From NCBI GenBank assembly GCA_016934975.1, contig JAFGRV010000075.1, positions 1 through 40,169 on the forward strand: a stretch of DNA of 40,169 nt, in the 5' to 3' direction. The position numbers were made by a program, and so were the translations under genes. Origin of the DNA: Spirochaetales bacterium (GTDB taxonomy: Bacteria > Spirochaetota > Spirochaetia > SZUA-6 > JAFGRV01). The notes beneath the pieces are model-generated. The model had not been told where the DNA came from and made no database searches. It saw nothing but the letters and a program-made list of their open reading frames with translations. The stretch's first letter is position 1. Each line of letters starts with the position of its first letter. This document shows, in pieces, positions 23,136 through 33,900 of this stretch.

Positions 23136-26100
23136 ATGAAAAAAAGTTTTTTACTTGCATGCACTCTTTTGATCATTATTGCATCGGTTGTTTTTGCCGC
23201 TGATATCAAAGTGCAATACAGAGATGGTGATCATGAGAATGCCACTGACAATCATATTAAACCACATCTCAAGATTTTTAACAATGATGCAGAGAGTGTG
23301 AATTTAAAGGATGTAAAGATCCGGTATTACTATTCCAAAGAAACCCTGGCACCTGAAGCTTTTCATGTCGATTATGCGTATATCGGCGGAAATAATGTCA
23401 CCGGCACATTCTTTAATGATTATGTGGAAATCGGATTTACTTCCGGCGCCGGAAGCATTGCCGGATTTAGTGATTCCGGTGAGATTCAGATCAGATTTAA
23501 CAAAGAAGACTGGTCGGATTATAATGAAACGAATGATTACTCGTATAAATGTCCTGCCACAACCTATTCATTCTCCGAAAAGATAACAGTTTATCTTAAA
23601 GGTTTGTTGGTATGCGGGTTGGAACCGGGAGGAAGCACTTCCATACCGGCAACTCCTCTTCCGGGAATAACACCGGAACCAAGATTTCCCTTTATAGAAT
23701 CCGACGGTATGGTCGTTCTCGAAGCAGAGCATTTTTCATCAACAACACCGGGAAGCGGCGCAGCAGCGAATTCTTCCTGGAAAGCAATCTCCTATTATAA
23801 AGATGCAAGTAACGGCTCGGCATTAGTGGCAAATCCGAATAATAATGTAAATGTCGGTGATACGACAAAGGGACCCGGATTAGGCTACCAGGTTTATTTT
23901 TCCGAAATCGGAACCTATTATTTCTGGGTACGAATGTGGGGCCCAACCGCATCTGACGATTCACTCCATTGCGGTCTGGACGGAATTCCGGCAAGCTACG
24001 GAAAGTCCGGTATGTCAATCACCAGTTATTACTGGAAATGGACGAACACCGCCCTCGGGTCCGTAACCGTAAATGTTGAAACCAGCGGACTTCATACAAT
24101 CAATATCTGGATGCGGGAAGACGGTACCCGGATCGATAAAATTTTACTCACAACCGATTCCGGCTTTGTCCCGAGCGGACAGGGCCCTGCGGAAAGTCCG
24201 CAGGGTATTCCCGCTACCCCGGAACCGTCACCGATTCCTACCTCAAATGAACTTCCCAATACCGGCCTGGTTTGGATTCAACCCGGTTATAAAGCTGTAA
24301 CGGAAGGGGAGGATTTTTCCCTTGAATTGAGAGTAAATTCAGGGGATCAAAAACTCGCGGCATATGGAATTGAAATCGAATATGATACTACAATTGTCGC
24401 AGTAGATACATCTCTTGGTAATCATGGGGTTGATGACGGTCCTGACGGATTTATCGCTGCCGTGAATGCCAACAATCCCGGAACTCTTATTATAAGCGGT
24501 TTTAATACTGATGGAACAGGACCCGGAGAAAATCTCCATGTTTTGACTCTCTATTTTACCGCAGTCTCCCCCGGGGAATCGATCCTGGTGTTATCCATCG
24601 TTTCACTTGTCAATCCGATGACACTTACTATCGGTAATCCAAGTGCTCTTAACGGAAGAGTAATTGTCGAAGCCCTTCCCGGCACACCGGTCCCGGCAGC
24701 GACTGAATTACCCCCAGCGGTCACAGCTTCTCCGGATGCAACTCCGTTACCATCGGAAACACCGGGTCCTACACAGGAACCACCAAATGATCCGGTAATA
24801 ACTCCAATACCGGGAAGCATAAGCATTGGAGATGTAAATAATGATGGCATGGTAAATATTATCGACGCACTCCTCTGCGCCCAATATTTTGTCGGCTTAA
24901 ACATATCCAACTTTATTCCGGCCAATAGTGATGTGAATTATGATGGTTCAATCACTATTGTAGATGCCCTTCTCATTGCACAATATTATGTGGGATTACT
25001 TGCTGAACTACCGGGACTAAACCCCACACCCGGAGGAGATCCTACACCACTACCGGCGGAAGGAGTCGGAAACGTATGGATAAGCCCGACCTCAATCGAA
25101 GTTGCCGAGGAAACATCATTTACAACAGAAGTTCATATCAATTCAGGCTCACAACGTCTTGCAGCATATGCCCTGGAAATAACCTACGATCCATCACTCA
25201 TATCTCTTGATTCATCTGCCGCTGTCACAGACGGACCGAATGGTTTGTCTGCAACCATCACCAATACCAATACGCCGGGAACTCTTATTATCAGCAGTTT
25301 TGAACCTGCCGGAATACCGGTAACAGCGGATGCCTTTATTCTTGAAATTAATTGGTACGCTGCCGTCACCGGTACGGGAACGATAGATATTACGGTTCAT
25401 GATTTGGTAGATGTTGATGCAAATGTAATTGGAATTCCAAACGGAACAGGCTCAACTCTTACGATACAATCAAAATCTATGCCGACACCAATACCCTCGG
25501 CCGGACAAGTCTTTCTTGTTCCTGCTTCTCAATCAGTTAACCTGGGTTCTGATTTTACTTCTGAAATACATATAAACTCCGGGGATCAGAGTATTGCTGC
25601 CTACGGAATCGATCTTACGTATGATTCAAATATACTCCGGCTCGTAACCTATGAAGCCGGACCGGATGGATACGTTGCAGCTGCAAGCGCTTCAACTGTC
25701 GGGACAGTAAGAATGAGTGGTTTTGATGCAATTGGAACCGGACCAGGAACGGACCTGAATTTCCTCAGACTCTCCTGGACAGCTATTGCCACCGGTACTT
25801 CAACTATTCAGATAATCGTAAATACGCTTGTGTCTTCCGACTCTGTCACAGTGGGAATTCCGTTTGGTATAGGCGGAACAGTAATAGTTCAAGCAGCGAC
25901 TCCGGAGCCGGATTTTGTTGTCCAATACCGATGCGGAGTTACCTCTGACCTGACAAATATGATCCGTCCATATCTTAATATTAAAAATGCAGGAACAGAG
26001 ACTGTTCCGTTAGAAGAATTAACCCTCCGTTATTATTACACAAAAGAAAGCGCGGTTAATGAAGAAATCATCGTGGATTATGCTGCTTTTGGAAAGGAGA

Positions 26101-28322
26101 ATGTAATCGGTACCCTCGCAGACGTTTATATGGAGATCGGTTTTACTCCGGAAGCAGGTAGTCTTAAACCCGGATCAGAAACCGGACAGATTCTTCTTGG
26201 TGTAATGAGGCATGACAGCGATCCTTATGACCAATCAGATGATTATTCCCATGACCCGGCATACACAGAATTCGCAGATTACGATAGAATTACCCTTTAC
26301 AGAAATGGCATATTATCCTGTGGCGTCCCCCCATCAGCCTCTACACCCGACCCGACTCCGATTGTTACGTCAACTCCAACGGCAACTCCAACAACAACAC
26401 CGACACTCACTCCGACACCGACTTCCACACCCTCGCCAATACCCGATCCCACCGAGGTCCCGCCTCCGGGAACCGGTGATGTCTATTTTGTCCCGGATAC
26501 CAAAACAGCGGATGAAGGAGAACATTTCACCACTGAAATACATATTAATTCAGGATATCAGAAAATCGCGGCATATGGCTTTTTTATCTATTACGATAAG
26601 GATGTTGTCCAGGTTGATACGGAACAGGGAAAAAATGGAGTCATAGAAGGACCTTATGGGTATATTGCCGATGTAAATTCTCTTGCCGGCGAATTAAGAA
26701 TTACAGGATTTAATTCCATTGGAACGGGACCGGGAAGCGATCTCCTTTTCCTGACAATTTACTGGGTCGCTGTCGCTCCGGGAACAACTCCTATCGAATT
26801 TGAGGTTGATACCTTAATTGATAATACATATTATGATATCGGTACCCCTGTCGGAAGAGATGGCAACGTCACTGTCATCGCAACAACCCCAACACCGGAG
26901 CCATCACCAACACCGGATCCGACAGCAACACCTGAACCGGTTGAAGGCGTGGGAAATGTATGGGTCTCCCCATCTTCCATTTCCGTGGATCCGGGAGATC
27001 TTTTCACCACCGAAATCCATGTAAATAGTGGAAATCAAATGGTCTCAAGTTATGGATTTGAAATTACCTTTAATCCCGCAATCATCAGTTTGAATGAATC
27101 CGTGGGAGTTCAAGGTGTCGAAGAAAGCGATGAGGGATTCTTAAGCACCATCAAAGTAAATCCCGGTGTATTACGAGTGAGCGGTGTTGATTACGGTGCA
27201 GGACCTTCCCCGGATATTCTCTTTTTGACGATTAATTGGAAAGCCCTTGCTTCCGGTACATCACCCATTGATCTGACAGTCGAATCTCTCACTGATAATA
27301 GATATTTAAATATCGGCACCCCGAATGATTTAGACGGAACAGTCACAGTAACAGGCTCGACAATAGACCCGGACGCAGGCCTGGTATGGTTTTATCCGGA
27401 AGAAAAGGTCATCAGGTCAGGTGTAAGCGGGTCCATAGAACTCCGTCTCAATTCCGGAAACCAGAAGGTTGCCGCATATGGCTTTGAATTATATTTTGAT
27501 GAGACCATCCTGGAAATCAATACTGAAATGGGAAATAATGGCGTGGAGGCTGGTGCTGATGGTTATGTCACCGCAGTAAATCCGGGAAATCCTGGTGTTA
27601 TTATCTTTAATGGGTTTGATGTCTTTGGAATAGGACCTGGCGATAACCTGCACCTGGTAACAGTACATTTTAATGGGATCAAAGCCGGACAATCAGCATT
27701 AACCCTTGAAATTGATACCCTGATTGATGCCGAATATAATGATGTGGGAACACCTCACTCAATACCCGGTACTATCAAGGTCATGGCTGTTGATGGTCCG
27801 GATGATACTCCCGTTCCTACAATTGCCCCGACTATTGTTCCGACAACAGCACCGATCATAACGGAGGAACCTACTCCGGTACCTACATATGAGCTGACCG
27901 AAGATGTGGGTAAAATATGGTTTGTTCCTTCTACTCAGACGATGACTACAGGCTCATCAACGACAACCGAACTTCACATAAATACCGGCAACAACCGTTT
28001 GGCAGCATATGGCATTGATATCGCATTTGATTCATCTATAGTTGATGTTAAGACAAACATTGGTATTAATGGAGCAGAGGCAGGTGCGGATGGTTTTGTG
28101 ACAGCCGTTGCGTATTATGATGGATTACTCAGGACCTCGGGATTTGATGTATCCGGTACAGGACCAAAAGATGATTTACATTTTCTTACCATTCACTGGA
28201 TAGGTATCGGTCCCGGGACCTCAGAGTTAACGATGGAAATCCGTGATCTCACAAATGAAGCCTATGCAACAATCGGAAATCCGACAGGTATACCCGGAAG
28301 CATTACAGTAGTCGGGGATTAA
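23136..28322 (+). CDS. Scaffoldin-like protein: 2 CBM3, CBM35-like, 7 cohesin-like modules, dockerin
   Basis: A 1728-residue secreted protein with a signal peptide (1-22). Modules in order with approximate residues are CBM3 (24-163), a CBM35/malectin-like module (188-345), cohesin 1 (378-512), dockerin (564-625), cohesins 2 (644-778) and 3 (789-920), a second CBM3 (925-1065), then cohesins 4 (1113-1249), 5 (1272-1408), 6 (1415-1550) and 7 (1590-1728). Proline/threonine linkers separate several modules. The cohesin repeats share the pattern NSG.Q..AAYG and TGPG..L.FLT. The dockerin has two calcium loops, DVNNDGMVNIID and DVNYDGSITIVD. The first CBM3 keeps the cellulose-binding DWSDYNETNDYSY; the second has lost the Trp. 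It has a strong RBS (AAGGAGG) and a terminator. It likely organises dockerin-bearing proteins or enzymes on a polysaccharide, but no partner enzymes are in view. Confidence 0.88.
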   Translation: MKKSFLLACTLLIIIASVVFAADIKVQYRDGDHENATDNHIKPHLKIFNNDAESVNLKDVKIRYYYSKETLAPEAFHVDYAYIGGNNVTGTFFNDYVEIGFTSGAGSIAGFSDSGEIQIRFNKEDWSDYNETNDYSYKCPATTYSFSEKITVYLKGLLVCGLEPGGSTSIPATPLPGITPEPRFPFIESDGMVVLEAEHFSSTTPGSGAAANSSWKAISYYKDASNGSALVANPNNNVNVGDTTKGPGLGYQVYFSEIGTYYFWVRMWGPTASDDSLHCGLDGIPASYGKSGMSITSYYWKWTNTALGSVTVNVETSGLHTINIWMREDGTRIDKILLTTDSGFVPSGQGPAESPQGIPATPEPSPIPTSNELPNTGLVWIQPGYKAVTEGEDFSLELRVNSGDQKLAAYGIEIEYDTTIVAVDTSLGNHGVDDGPDGFIAAVNANNPGTLIISGFNTDGTGPGENLHVLTLYFTAVSPGESILVLSIVSLVNPMTLTIGNPSALNGRVIVEALPGTPVPAATELPPAVTASPDATPLPSETPGPTQEPPNDPVITPIPGSISIGDVNNDGMVNIIDALLCAQYFVGLNISNFIPANSDVNYDGSITIVDALLIAQYYVGLLAELPGLNPTPGGDPTPLPAEGVGNVWISPTSIEVAEETSFTTEVHINSGSQRLAAYALEITYDPSLISLDSSAAVTDGPNGLSATITNTNTPGTLIISSFEPAGIPVTADAFILEINWYAAVTGTGTIDITVHDLVDVDANVIGIPNGTGSTLTIQSKSMPTPIPSAGQVFLVPASQSVNLGSDFTSEIHINSGDQSIAAYGIDLTYDSNILRLVTYEAGPDGYVAAASASTVGTVRMSGFDAIGTGPGTDLNFLRLSWTAIATGTSTIQIIVNTLVSSDSVTVGIPFGIGGTVIVQAATPEPDFVVQYRCGVTSDLTNMIRPYLNIKNAGTETVPLEELTLRYYYTKESAVNEEIIVDYAAFGKENVIGTLADVYMEIGFTPEAGSLKPGSETGQILLGVMRHDSDPYDQSDDYSHDPAYTEFADYDRITLYRNGILSCGVPPSASTPDPTPIVTSTPTATPTTTPTLTPTPTSTPSPIPDPTEVPPPGTGDVYFVPDTKTADEGEHFTTEIHINSGYQKIAAYGFFIYYDKDVVQVDTEQGKNGVIEGPYGYIADVNSLAGELRITGFNSIGTGPGSDLLFLTIYWVAVAPGTTPIEFEVDTLIDNTYYDIGTPVGRDGNVTVIATTPTPEPSPTPDPTATPEPVEGVGNVWVSPSSISVDPGDLFTTEIHVNSGNQMVSSYGFEITFNPAIISLNESVGVQGVEESDEGFLSTIKVNPGVLRVSGVDYGAGPSPDILFLTINWKALASGTSPIDLTVESLTDNRYLNIGTPNDLDGTVTVTGSTIDPDAGLVWFYPEEKVIRSGVSGSIELRLNSGNQKVAAYGFELYFDETILEINTEMGNNGVEAGADGYVTAVNPGNPGVIIFNGFDVFGIGPGDNLHLVTVHFNGIKAGQSALTLEIDTLIDAEYNDVGTPHSIPGTIKVMAVDGPDDTPVPTIAPTIVPTTAPIITEEPTPVPTYELTEDVGKIWFVPSTQTMTTGSSTTTELHINTGNNRLAAYGIDIAFDSSIVDVKTNIGINGAEAGADGFVTAVAYYDGLLRTSGFDVSGTGPKDDLHFLTIHWIGIGPGTSELTMEIRDLTNEAYATIGNPTGIPGSITVVGD

Positions 28323-28346
28323 CACCTTTTTAAAAATGATAATACA

Positions 28347-28379
28347 GGGAGCAGCTTCAAAACGCTGCTCCCTTTTTAT
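28347..28379 (+). terminator. Intrinsic terminator after the scaffoldin gene
   Basis: GGGAGCAGC (28347-28355) pairs with GCTGCTCCC (28364-28372) around an 8-base loop and is followed by TTTTTATTT. It lies 24 bp after the stop codon. Confidence 0.95.
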
Positions 28380-28514
28380 TTATCTCTGTAATGACAAAAA
28401 TGCCGCAATCGGATTCTTGTAATGACTATAATCATTTAAAAAAAATAAATTGTTTTTAACCTCATTTCTTATATAATGTACGGTGTAAAGCAAATTATCA
28501 TAAGGAGGATATAA

Positions 28515-29300
28515 TTGACTGAACGCCATCAAAAAGCAGTTGATGAACTTATCAGGATCCATGAACATAACCCGGAGAACATCGCACTCATAATCAGCGG
28601 CTCCCTCGCCACAGGATGCGCCCGGGAAAATTCGGATATAGATTTATACCTGGTCGTCACCGATGAAAAATTCGACCGGATTAAAAAGGAAAATGCCTTC
28701 TTTTACGGCACCTGGGATCCCACAAGATTTTCGGGTATTGAGATTGATGGTAAAATTATAGATATGCAATTTTTACGGGAAGCTGTGACACATGGAAGTG
28801 AACCGACACGGGCTTCCTTTGAGAATGCATATACAATTTTTTCCCATAATCCGGAAGTGGATGATATAATAAAAAAGATCCCATTTTATCCTGAACATGA
28901 GCAAAAAAAACGTATAGAAGCCTTTTATGCCTATGTAAAACATTACCGGTATATCGGTGAAGATGCATTCCGCAGAAATAACCTTTTTCTCTCAAAACAT
29001 TGCGTCATGGAGCTCATCTTTTTTTCGGGACGGTTAGTACTTGCCCATAACCGGATTTTATTTCCCTGTCATAAATCATTATTCAAGGCGTTAAAAAAAT
29101 GTAAAGAAATGCCGGAAAGATTTATTGAAAAATCCTATGAACTCCTGGAAAACATACATCCGGATTTGATGATTCGCTACTATGAGCATGTTACCGATTA
29201 TTTTAAAGCCTATGATTTTCCCGACGAAGAACGGATCGGGCTTATTTTAAAGAATGAATGGACCTGGTACATGAAAAACCTGACAATCAGCGAATGGTAA
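28515..29300 (+). CDS. Nucleotidyltransferase-fold protein (KNT/DNA pol beta superfamily)
   Basis: The 261-residue protein has a nucleotidyltransferase signature GSLATG followed by NSDIDLYLV, giving the GS and DxD metal-binding motifs (about 29-48). The third acidic residue may be in KIIDMQFL near residue 80. The C-terminal half is helical, as in kanamycin-type or DUF4037-like transferases. The substrate is unknown; an antibiotic, a tRNA-like target or a small molecule are all possible. The start is a TTG at 28515 with AAGGAGG upstream. It sits alone between a terminator and the convergent FecR gene. Confidence 0.82.
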   Translation: MTERHQKAVDELIRIHEHNPENIALIISGSLATGCARENSDIDLYLVVTDEKFDRIKKENAFFYGTWDPTRFSGIEIDGKIIDMQFLREAVTHGSEPTRASFENAYTIFSHNPEVDDIIKKIPFYPEHEQKKRIEAFYAYVKHYRYIGEDAFRRNNLFLSKHCVMELIFFSGRLVLAHNRILFPCHKSLFKALKKCKEMPERFIEKSYELLENIHPDLMIRYYEHVTDYFKAYDFPDEERIGLILKNEWTWYMKNLTISEW

Positions 29301-29328
29301 AGTAATCCGTCTTAATCTGCCGCAATCA

Positions 29329-30663
29329 TTAAAAATCATCATCTCCGAAAAAATCATCATCCGATGTACTGGCAACAGGAACAGAGCCTTCGTTTCTTTT
29401 TGCATAAAGTTTAAAAATATACCCCAGATCCGCCAGTCTGGAATTTATATCAGCCTTGGAAAATGAATTAAAAAAATCAGTGGTTGTATATCCCGCACGG
29501 ATGTTCCCTTTCCCGAATCCCTGGTCATGATATCGTTTTAATTGAGAAAGCCTGAAATAAACATGTTTAAACCAGAAGAGGGTTTTTTGAATCTCATAAA
29601 TATATCCGATAATTATCTTTTTTTCTTTTAATATTTCCATGGTAGATCCGATTTTACCTTTTCTGTCTTCCGCTTTCCATTTATTGATAATAGTAGTCTC
29701 TTTCATCATATTATCATATGCTGTGGTAAACTGATCTATCCTCTTTTCGTATTCTCCAACAAATTTCTTTATTTCCGCAAGGGCGTCACTTTTAAGAAGC
29801 CGCACCTTCTCATCATACCAGTTTTCCAGATAATCATCCGCAGTCTCCGCGGGTACATCCAATCTTCTCATTCCCCCGCCGCCTGCTTTTTCCACGACTT
29901 TTCCGGGTTGAGCAACAAGGGATTTTCCCGCCGCATCATCACCACATTCTACTTTGCCCGAAGTACATGTAATCAAAGCATCACCGGTGGGAAGGGTCGC
30001 AACGGTAAATGTCGTACCCCGGACACCCATGGTCGCCTCGCCGGTGGTAACATCCAGACCCTTATCACGGGTTATTGCATCAACCTTTAAAGAAATGGAG
30101 CCCGCAAGAACATCAAAGGTAGTCATTTCCATGGCTTCCAATTTATTAATCTCGAAACTGAAGATTGTATTTTCCATTATAGTAATTGATGATTCCGGGC
30201 ACCGGGAGGAATATACTTCGATTTCCGCGCTGCTCCCTTCACCTGTCGAAACAAGATCATAATTCTGAAGCTCAAAGCCCTCCTCAAGATCATCTGCCAT
30301 GGAACTTCCATTTCTTACAAGATCAACATTGCCATCCATATATGTAATCACACCCTCACCCTCAGGGCCTAATTCCTGCCTTACATTCTCCGGAACAACA
30401 GGTTTTGATGATGTTTCAACAGGTTTTGTCGATGTTTCAACAGCTTTTTCCGTGGGAATGATTGTCCCGGTATCCTTGTTTTCCGGGGAATTCACCTTTT
30501 CCTCCTGAGACTCCCGGGAATCTTCATTCGTCACAGGATCGAAAGCCTGTTTCTGAGTATCCCGGGGGATCCTCATATCATCCCCTTTATCTTTCTTCCC
30601 GGAACAAGCTGTAAAAGAAAAAATGCAGATTATTAAAATAATACATATTATTCTCTGTTTCAT
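29329..30663 (-). CDS. FecR-domain lipoprotein
   Basis: A 444-residue lipoprotein with lipobox FTAC (Cys20), an acidic/Ser/Thr-rich linker (about 22-98) and a FecR-like beta domain (about 100-275). That domain runs from GVITYMDGNVDLVRNG through LQNYDLVSTGEGSSAEIEV and the GVRGTTFTVAT block to SGKVECG. A helical C-terminal region (about 280-425) follows, and the protein ends in a very acidic tail with DDDFFGDDDF. FecR domains occur in regulators of TonB-dependent uptake, but in spirochaetes and other bacteria they are common in surface lipoproteins without a sigma factor partner; none is adjacent here. Start ATG 30663. It is convergent with the nucleotidyltransferase gene (28 bp gap). Confidence 0.85.
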   Translation of the reverse strand: MKQRIICIILIICIFSFTACSGKKDKGDDMRIPRDTQKQAFDPVTNEDSRESQEEKVNSPENKDTGTIIPTEKAVETSTKPVETSSKPVVPENVRQELGPEGEGVITYMDGNVDLVRNGSSMADDLEEGFELQNYDLVSTGEGSSAEIEVYSSRCPESSITIMENTIFSFEINKLEAMEMTTFDVLAGSISLKVDAITRDKGLDVTTGEATMGVRGTTFTVATLPTGDALITCTSGKVECGDDAAGKSLVAQPGKVVEKAGGGGMRRLDVPAETADDYLENWYDEKVRLLKSDALAEIKKFVGEYEKRIDQFTTAYDNMMKETTIINKWKAEDRKGKIGSTMEILKEKKIIIGYIYEIQKTLFWFKHVYFRLSQLKRYHDQGFGKGNIRAGYTTTDFFNSFSKADINSRLADLGYIFKLYAKRNEGSVPVASTSDDDFFGDDDF

Positions 30664-30843
30664 ATCATGGTCCTTTAAATACTGATATTTAAGCTTTTTA
30701 CAAAAGGCTTAAAAAAAAATAGTCCTCGGTTTCATAGGTTGATTCTTTCATCAAAACCTCATTTTTATACAAAAAATTTAAACAATTGAGAGGGCGTTGT
30801 CAATAACGAGTTAGAAATGGCGGGATTTATTTTACATTTAATG

Positions 30844-30886
30844 AAAAAAAAAGGGTTGGTTCTCTATCGTTTTCAGAACCAACCCT
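30844..30886 (-). terminator. Intrinsic terminator after the large C25-like gene
   Basis: On the minus strand AGGGTTGGTTCT (from 30875-30886) pairs exactly with AGAACCAACCCT (from 30852-30863) around an 11-base loop, and a run of T follows (30844-30851). It lies 47 bp past the stop of the large gene. The remainder of 30664-30932 shows nothing else. Confidence 0.95.
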
Positions 30887-30932
30887 CATAATTACTCAAA
30901 CTCTTTTATAATATCAATTCGGCTCTCCCTGT

Positions 30933-33900
30933 CTATTTATGATGATGATGGTGATGATAAAAATGGAATGGATCAAAGAGAGTTAGTTTAGCAGCCGCAT
31001 TGAAATATTCACCTGATTTTAACCTGCCAACCGCATAGAGAGTGTAGGATCCTTCTTCCTTAAGTAGATCAAGAAGGTACCTCTTGAAAAAAACTGAAAC
31101 AATCTTTACTTTTTTTAACTTTTCAACATAACATTTAAATCCCTTATTCTCCATTAATTTCGTTGTATTTTTATCTTTATGATGATGGTTATTTTTCAAA
31201 TATGGGAAGATTCTATCATAGAAGGATTCAATGGACTCTCCGTCTTTTGTGAAAAGCTGTATTCTAAAACTATCATCAATATCTTCTCTCTTAATTTCAG
31301 CAGGAAGTGTAATCGTCGTATTAAAAAGCCCCCAGCATCCCCTTGTATTGATTTTATTTGGCCACAACCACATGGTTGCAGGTATCGCATCAGTTACCGT
31401 GACTGTTACCTCATCCGGTTGTGAACTATTTACCGTATCATCAACAACAAGAGAGATCGTATGAATACCAGCCGCAAGAATTACTTCCGGAGCGGGTCCT
31501 TCCGCGATAAGGACCTCATTTTCGTACCATTGGTACGTTAACGGATCCGATTCAGGATCAGTTGAAGCTGCGCCGTCGAGAGTTACCTTGGCTTCAGGGA
31601 GACCGTAGGCTCCGGCAAAAACCGAGATGTCTTCACCCGCATTTGCGGTGGGAGCGCGGTTGAGGACTTGGATTACGACATCGTCCCAGTCTTTTTCGCC
31701 TTTTGAATCCTCGACAACGAGAACGATTGTATGTGAGCCAAGACCAAGAGTAATCTCAGGAGTTACTCCTTCTGCAAGTAAAACACCAGTAATAGAACCA
31801 GCATACCATTTGTAATTGAGTTCATCATCCTCAGGATCAGAAGAACCTGAACCATCAAGATTTACAGTTGCTTCAAAATTTGTGGAAGCTCCGGCATAGT
31901 GGACCTGGTCATTACCAGCCTCTGCATTCGGTGGTCTGTTTGTTAAAATTCTAATTCTTCTTGTTTTTACATTTCCATTTGCAGAAGTGACTTTAATTTC
32001 ACCTTCTCCGGGACCGATAAAATTTGCCGGTACTGAAATATAGCAATATACCATAGTTGAAGAATTTTCATCGATAAGAGTATTATATTCAAAATTTATA
32101 TCCTCTATAGCATTAATGATAACACCATTTGATCCTTGGATATTTGAACATGTTACACTCACATTTCTCATTTCAACATCTGTTGCTAGATTTTTTATTT
32201 CAAATTCAATAGGTACTTCATTCGTGGTACCAGGCTTAAACCATTCCCTGATCATTGTTTCATCGATCCAGGTTACAGCTGATTTTTCAAGCGGTTCATT
32301 ATACATCTCCATACCTTCAATATTTACCAATTTGGCATAACAATGTGTTACCTGATCTTTTTGAATAGGTTGGTCATTATAGGAAATATTTTTAATAACC
32401 TCATCTCCCCTAACTAATTTAACATCAAGATCAAAGGTTCCTGTTGAAGTTCCCTGTATTTCCACTCTTAGTGAATCCGGTTGTGCATTTTTTATTTTAA
32501 CAACCTGTGCATATCCATAACATTCAGGAGGATTTGCCTCCGGAATAATTCCATCTTCAAATTCATTAAAAGTTGCCTCGCGTATAAAATTACCATATTG
32601 ATCTTTTTCATATATCTTATAAGAAGATCCTGGAATCTGTTCCTGAGCAAAATAAATAGTTTTTTCAACCTCTTCATCTCCGACCATTTCGCTATAGGTA
32701 AGTTTCTTTCTTCCAACATGTCTGGCCTCATTATCATAGATATGAAGATCAGAATAAGACATAAGTGAAAATGCGAGTGTAAAATCCTCCGGTCCATTCT
32801 CATTCGCTTCCCCGGGCAGTCTCTGAATCCGCAGTGTATTGATATTCCAGGCAGTATTAAGCTGAATCGCACCTGCAGTACTAAGAATAGCTCCACCATG
32901 TACTCCATTCAAACCTTTTGTAGGCCATGAACCATTTATTTCCTGTCCAGTTGTTATATTTGATCCGGCAAAATTATTTCCATTAATGAGAAAATCACAC
33001 ATCTGTGGATACCACTGTATATCTTCTCTGGTTGGAAGAACAATTTGATCCTGTCTATTCATGGCAAGTGCTTTAGCGAGGGTATAAGTAAAATAATATG
33101 TTCCAGCATACGAACTCCCATTAAAACTTCCCAAACCATCCAAATATGTTGCTGCCGCTGAAAGAGCGTCCGCCGCATGGCTTGAACGCAAAATATCAGC
33201 CGAAGTAGGTACATAATCAGGTTCCTTTATTTCAGGACCACCTGTAGGATATCCGCACATTGCATAGGTCCATAATGCTGCAGCCGTCATAGTAGATTCA
33301 TATGAATCCTTTCCACGATAACCATGTTGCCCATTATCATTTCTTGTTGTCTCCAGCCATTTATCCACACATTTATTTAATGTACCATCGTCTATTGTAG
33401 GTGTATTTTCAGGATCCCATAAATCGAGTTCGCGACTATCCTCAAAAACACGGAAGGTGTCATTTGCAACCCGGACACCCATTATAGCAAATTGTGTATT
33501 TGAATTATCAGGATTTGCAGCATAGGTTAGATAACCAAAGCCACCTTCCCATGCAGGATTTGTCATTGTCGTAATCGATTGACTATCCATTTGGCCGCAA
33601 ATAAAAAAATTGCGGAGCTTTTCCAGGGCATCAAGAATAGTATTTCTATCGGCAATAGTAATTGTCGGGTTTCTGGCGGCAGCAGCGAGCGGTAAAATAG
33701 CGCTTGAAGTATAATAAGTTCGCATTACGGCCGATACATCTGGAGGATTATTAATCCAGCTTACAGAAAGAGTACCGTAAACATCATCATTAAAATCTAC
33801 TGCCGGTACATGTACCTGTTCTAAGAGATATTTAATTGCTTTTGAAACAACCCAATTTCCTTTTATAAGACCGGGTTCCGAAGCTTCGGCTAAAACCGAA

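Noticed and set aside
26212-26646. A 144-codon frame inside the scaffoldin gene
   Set aside because: It is a shifted reading of the Pro/Thr linker DNA, giving a Gln/His/Arg-rich product; the main frame has clear CBM3 and cohesin modules.
32492-32908. A 138-codon minus-strand frame inside the large C25-like gene
   Set aside because: It overlaps a well-supported 1509-residue reading frame and has no family features or start signals.
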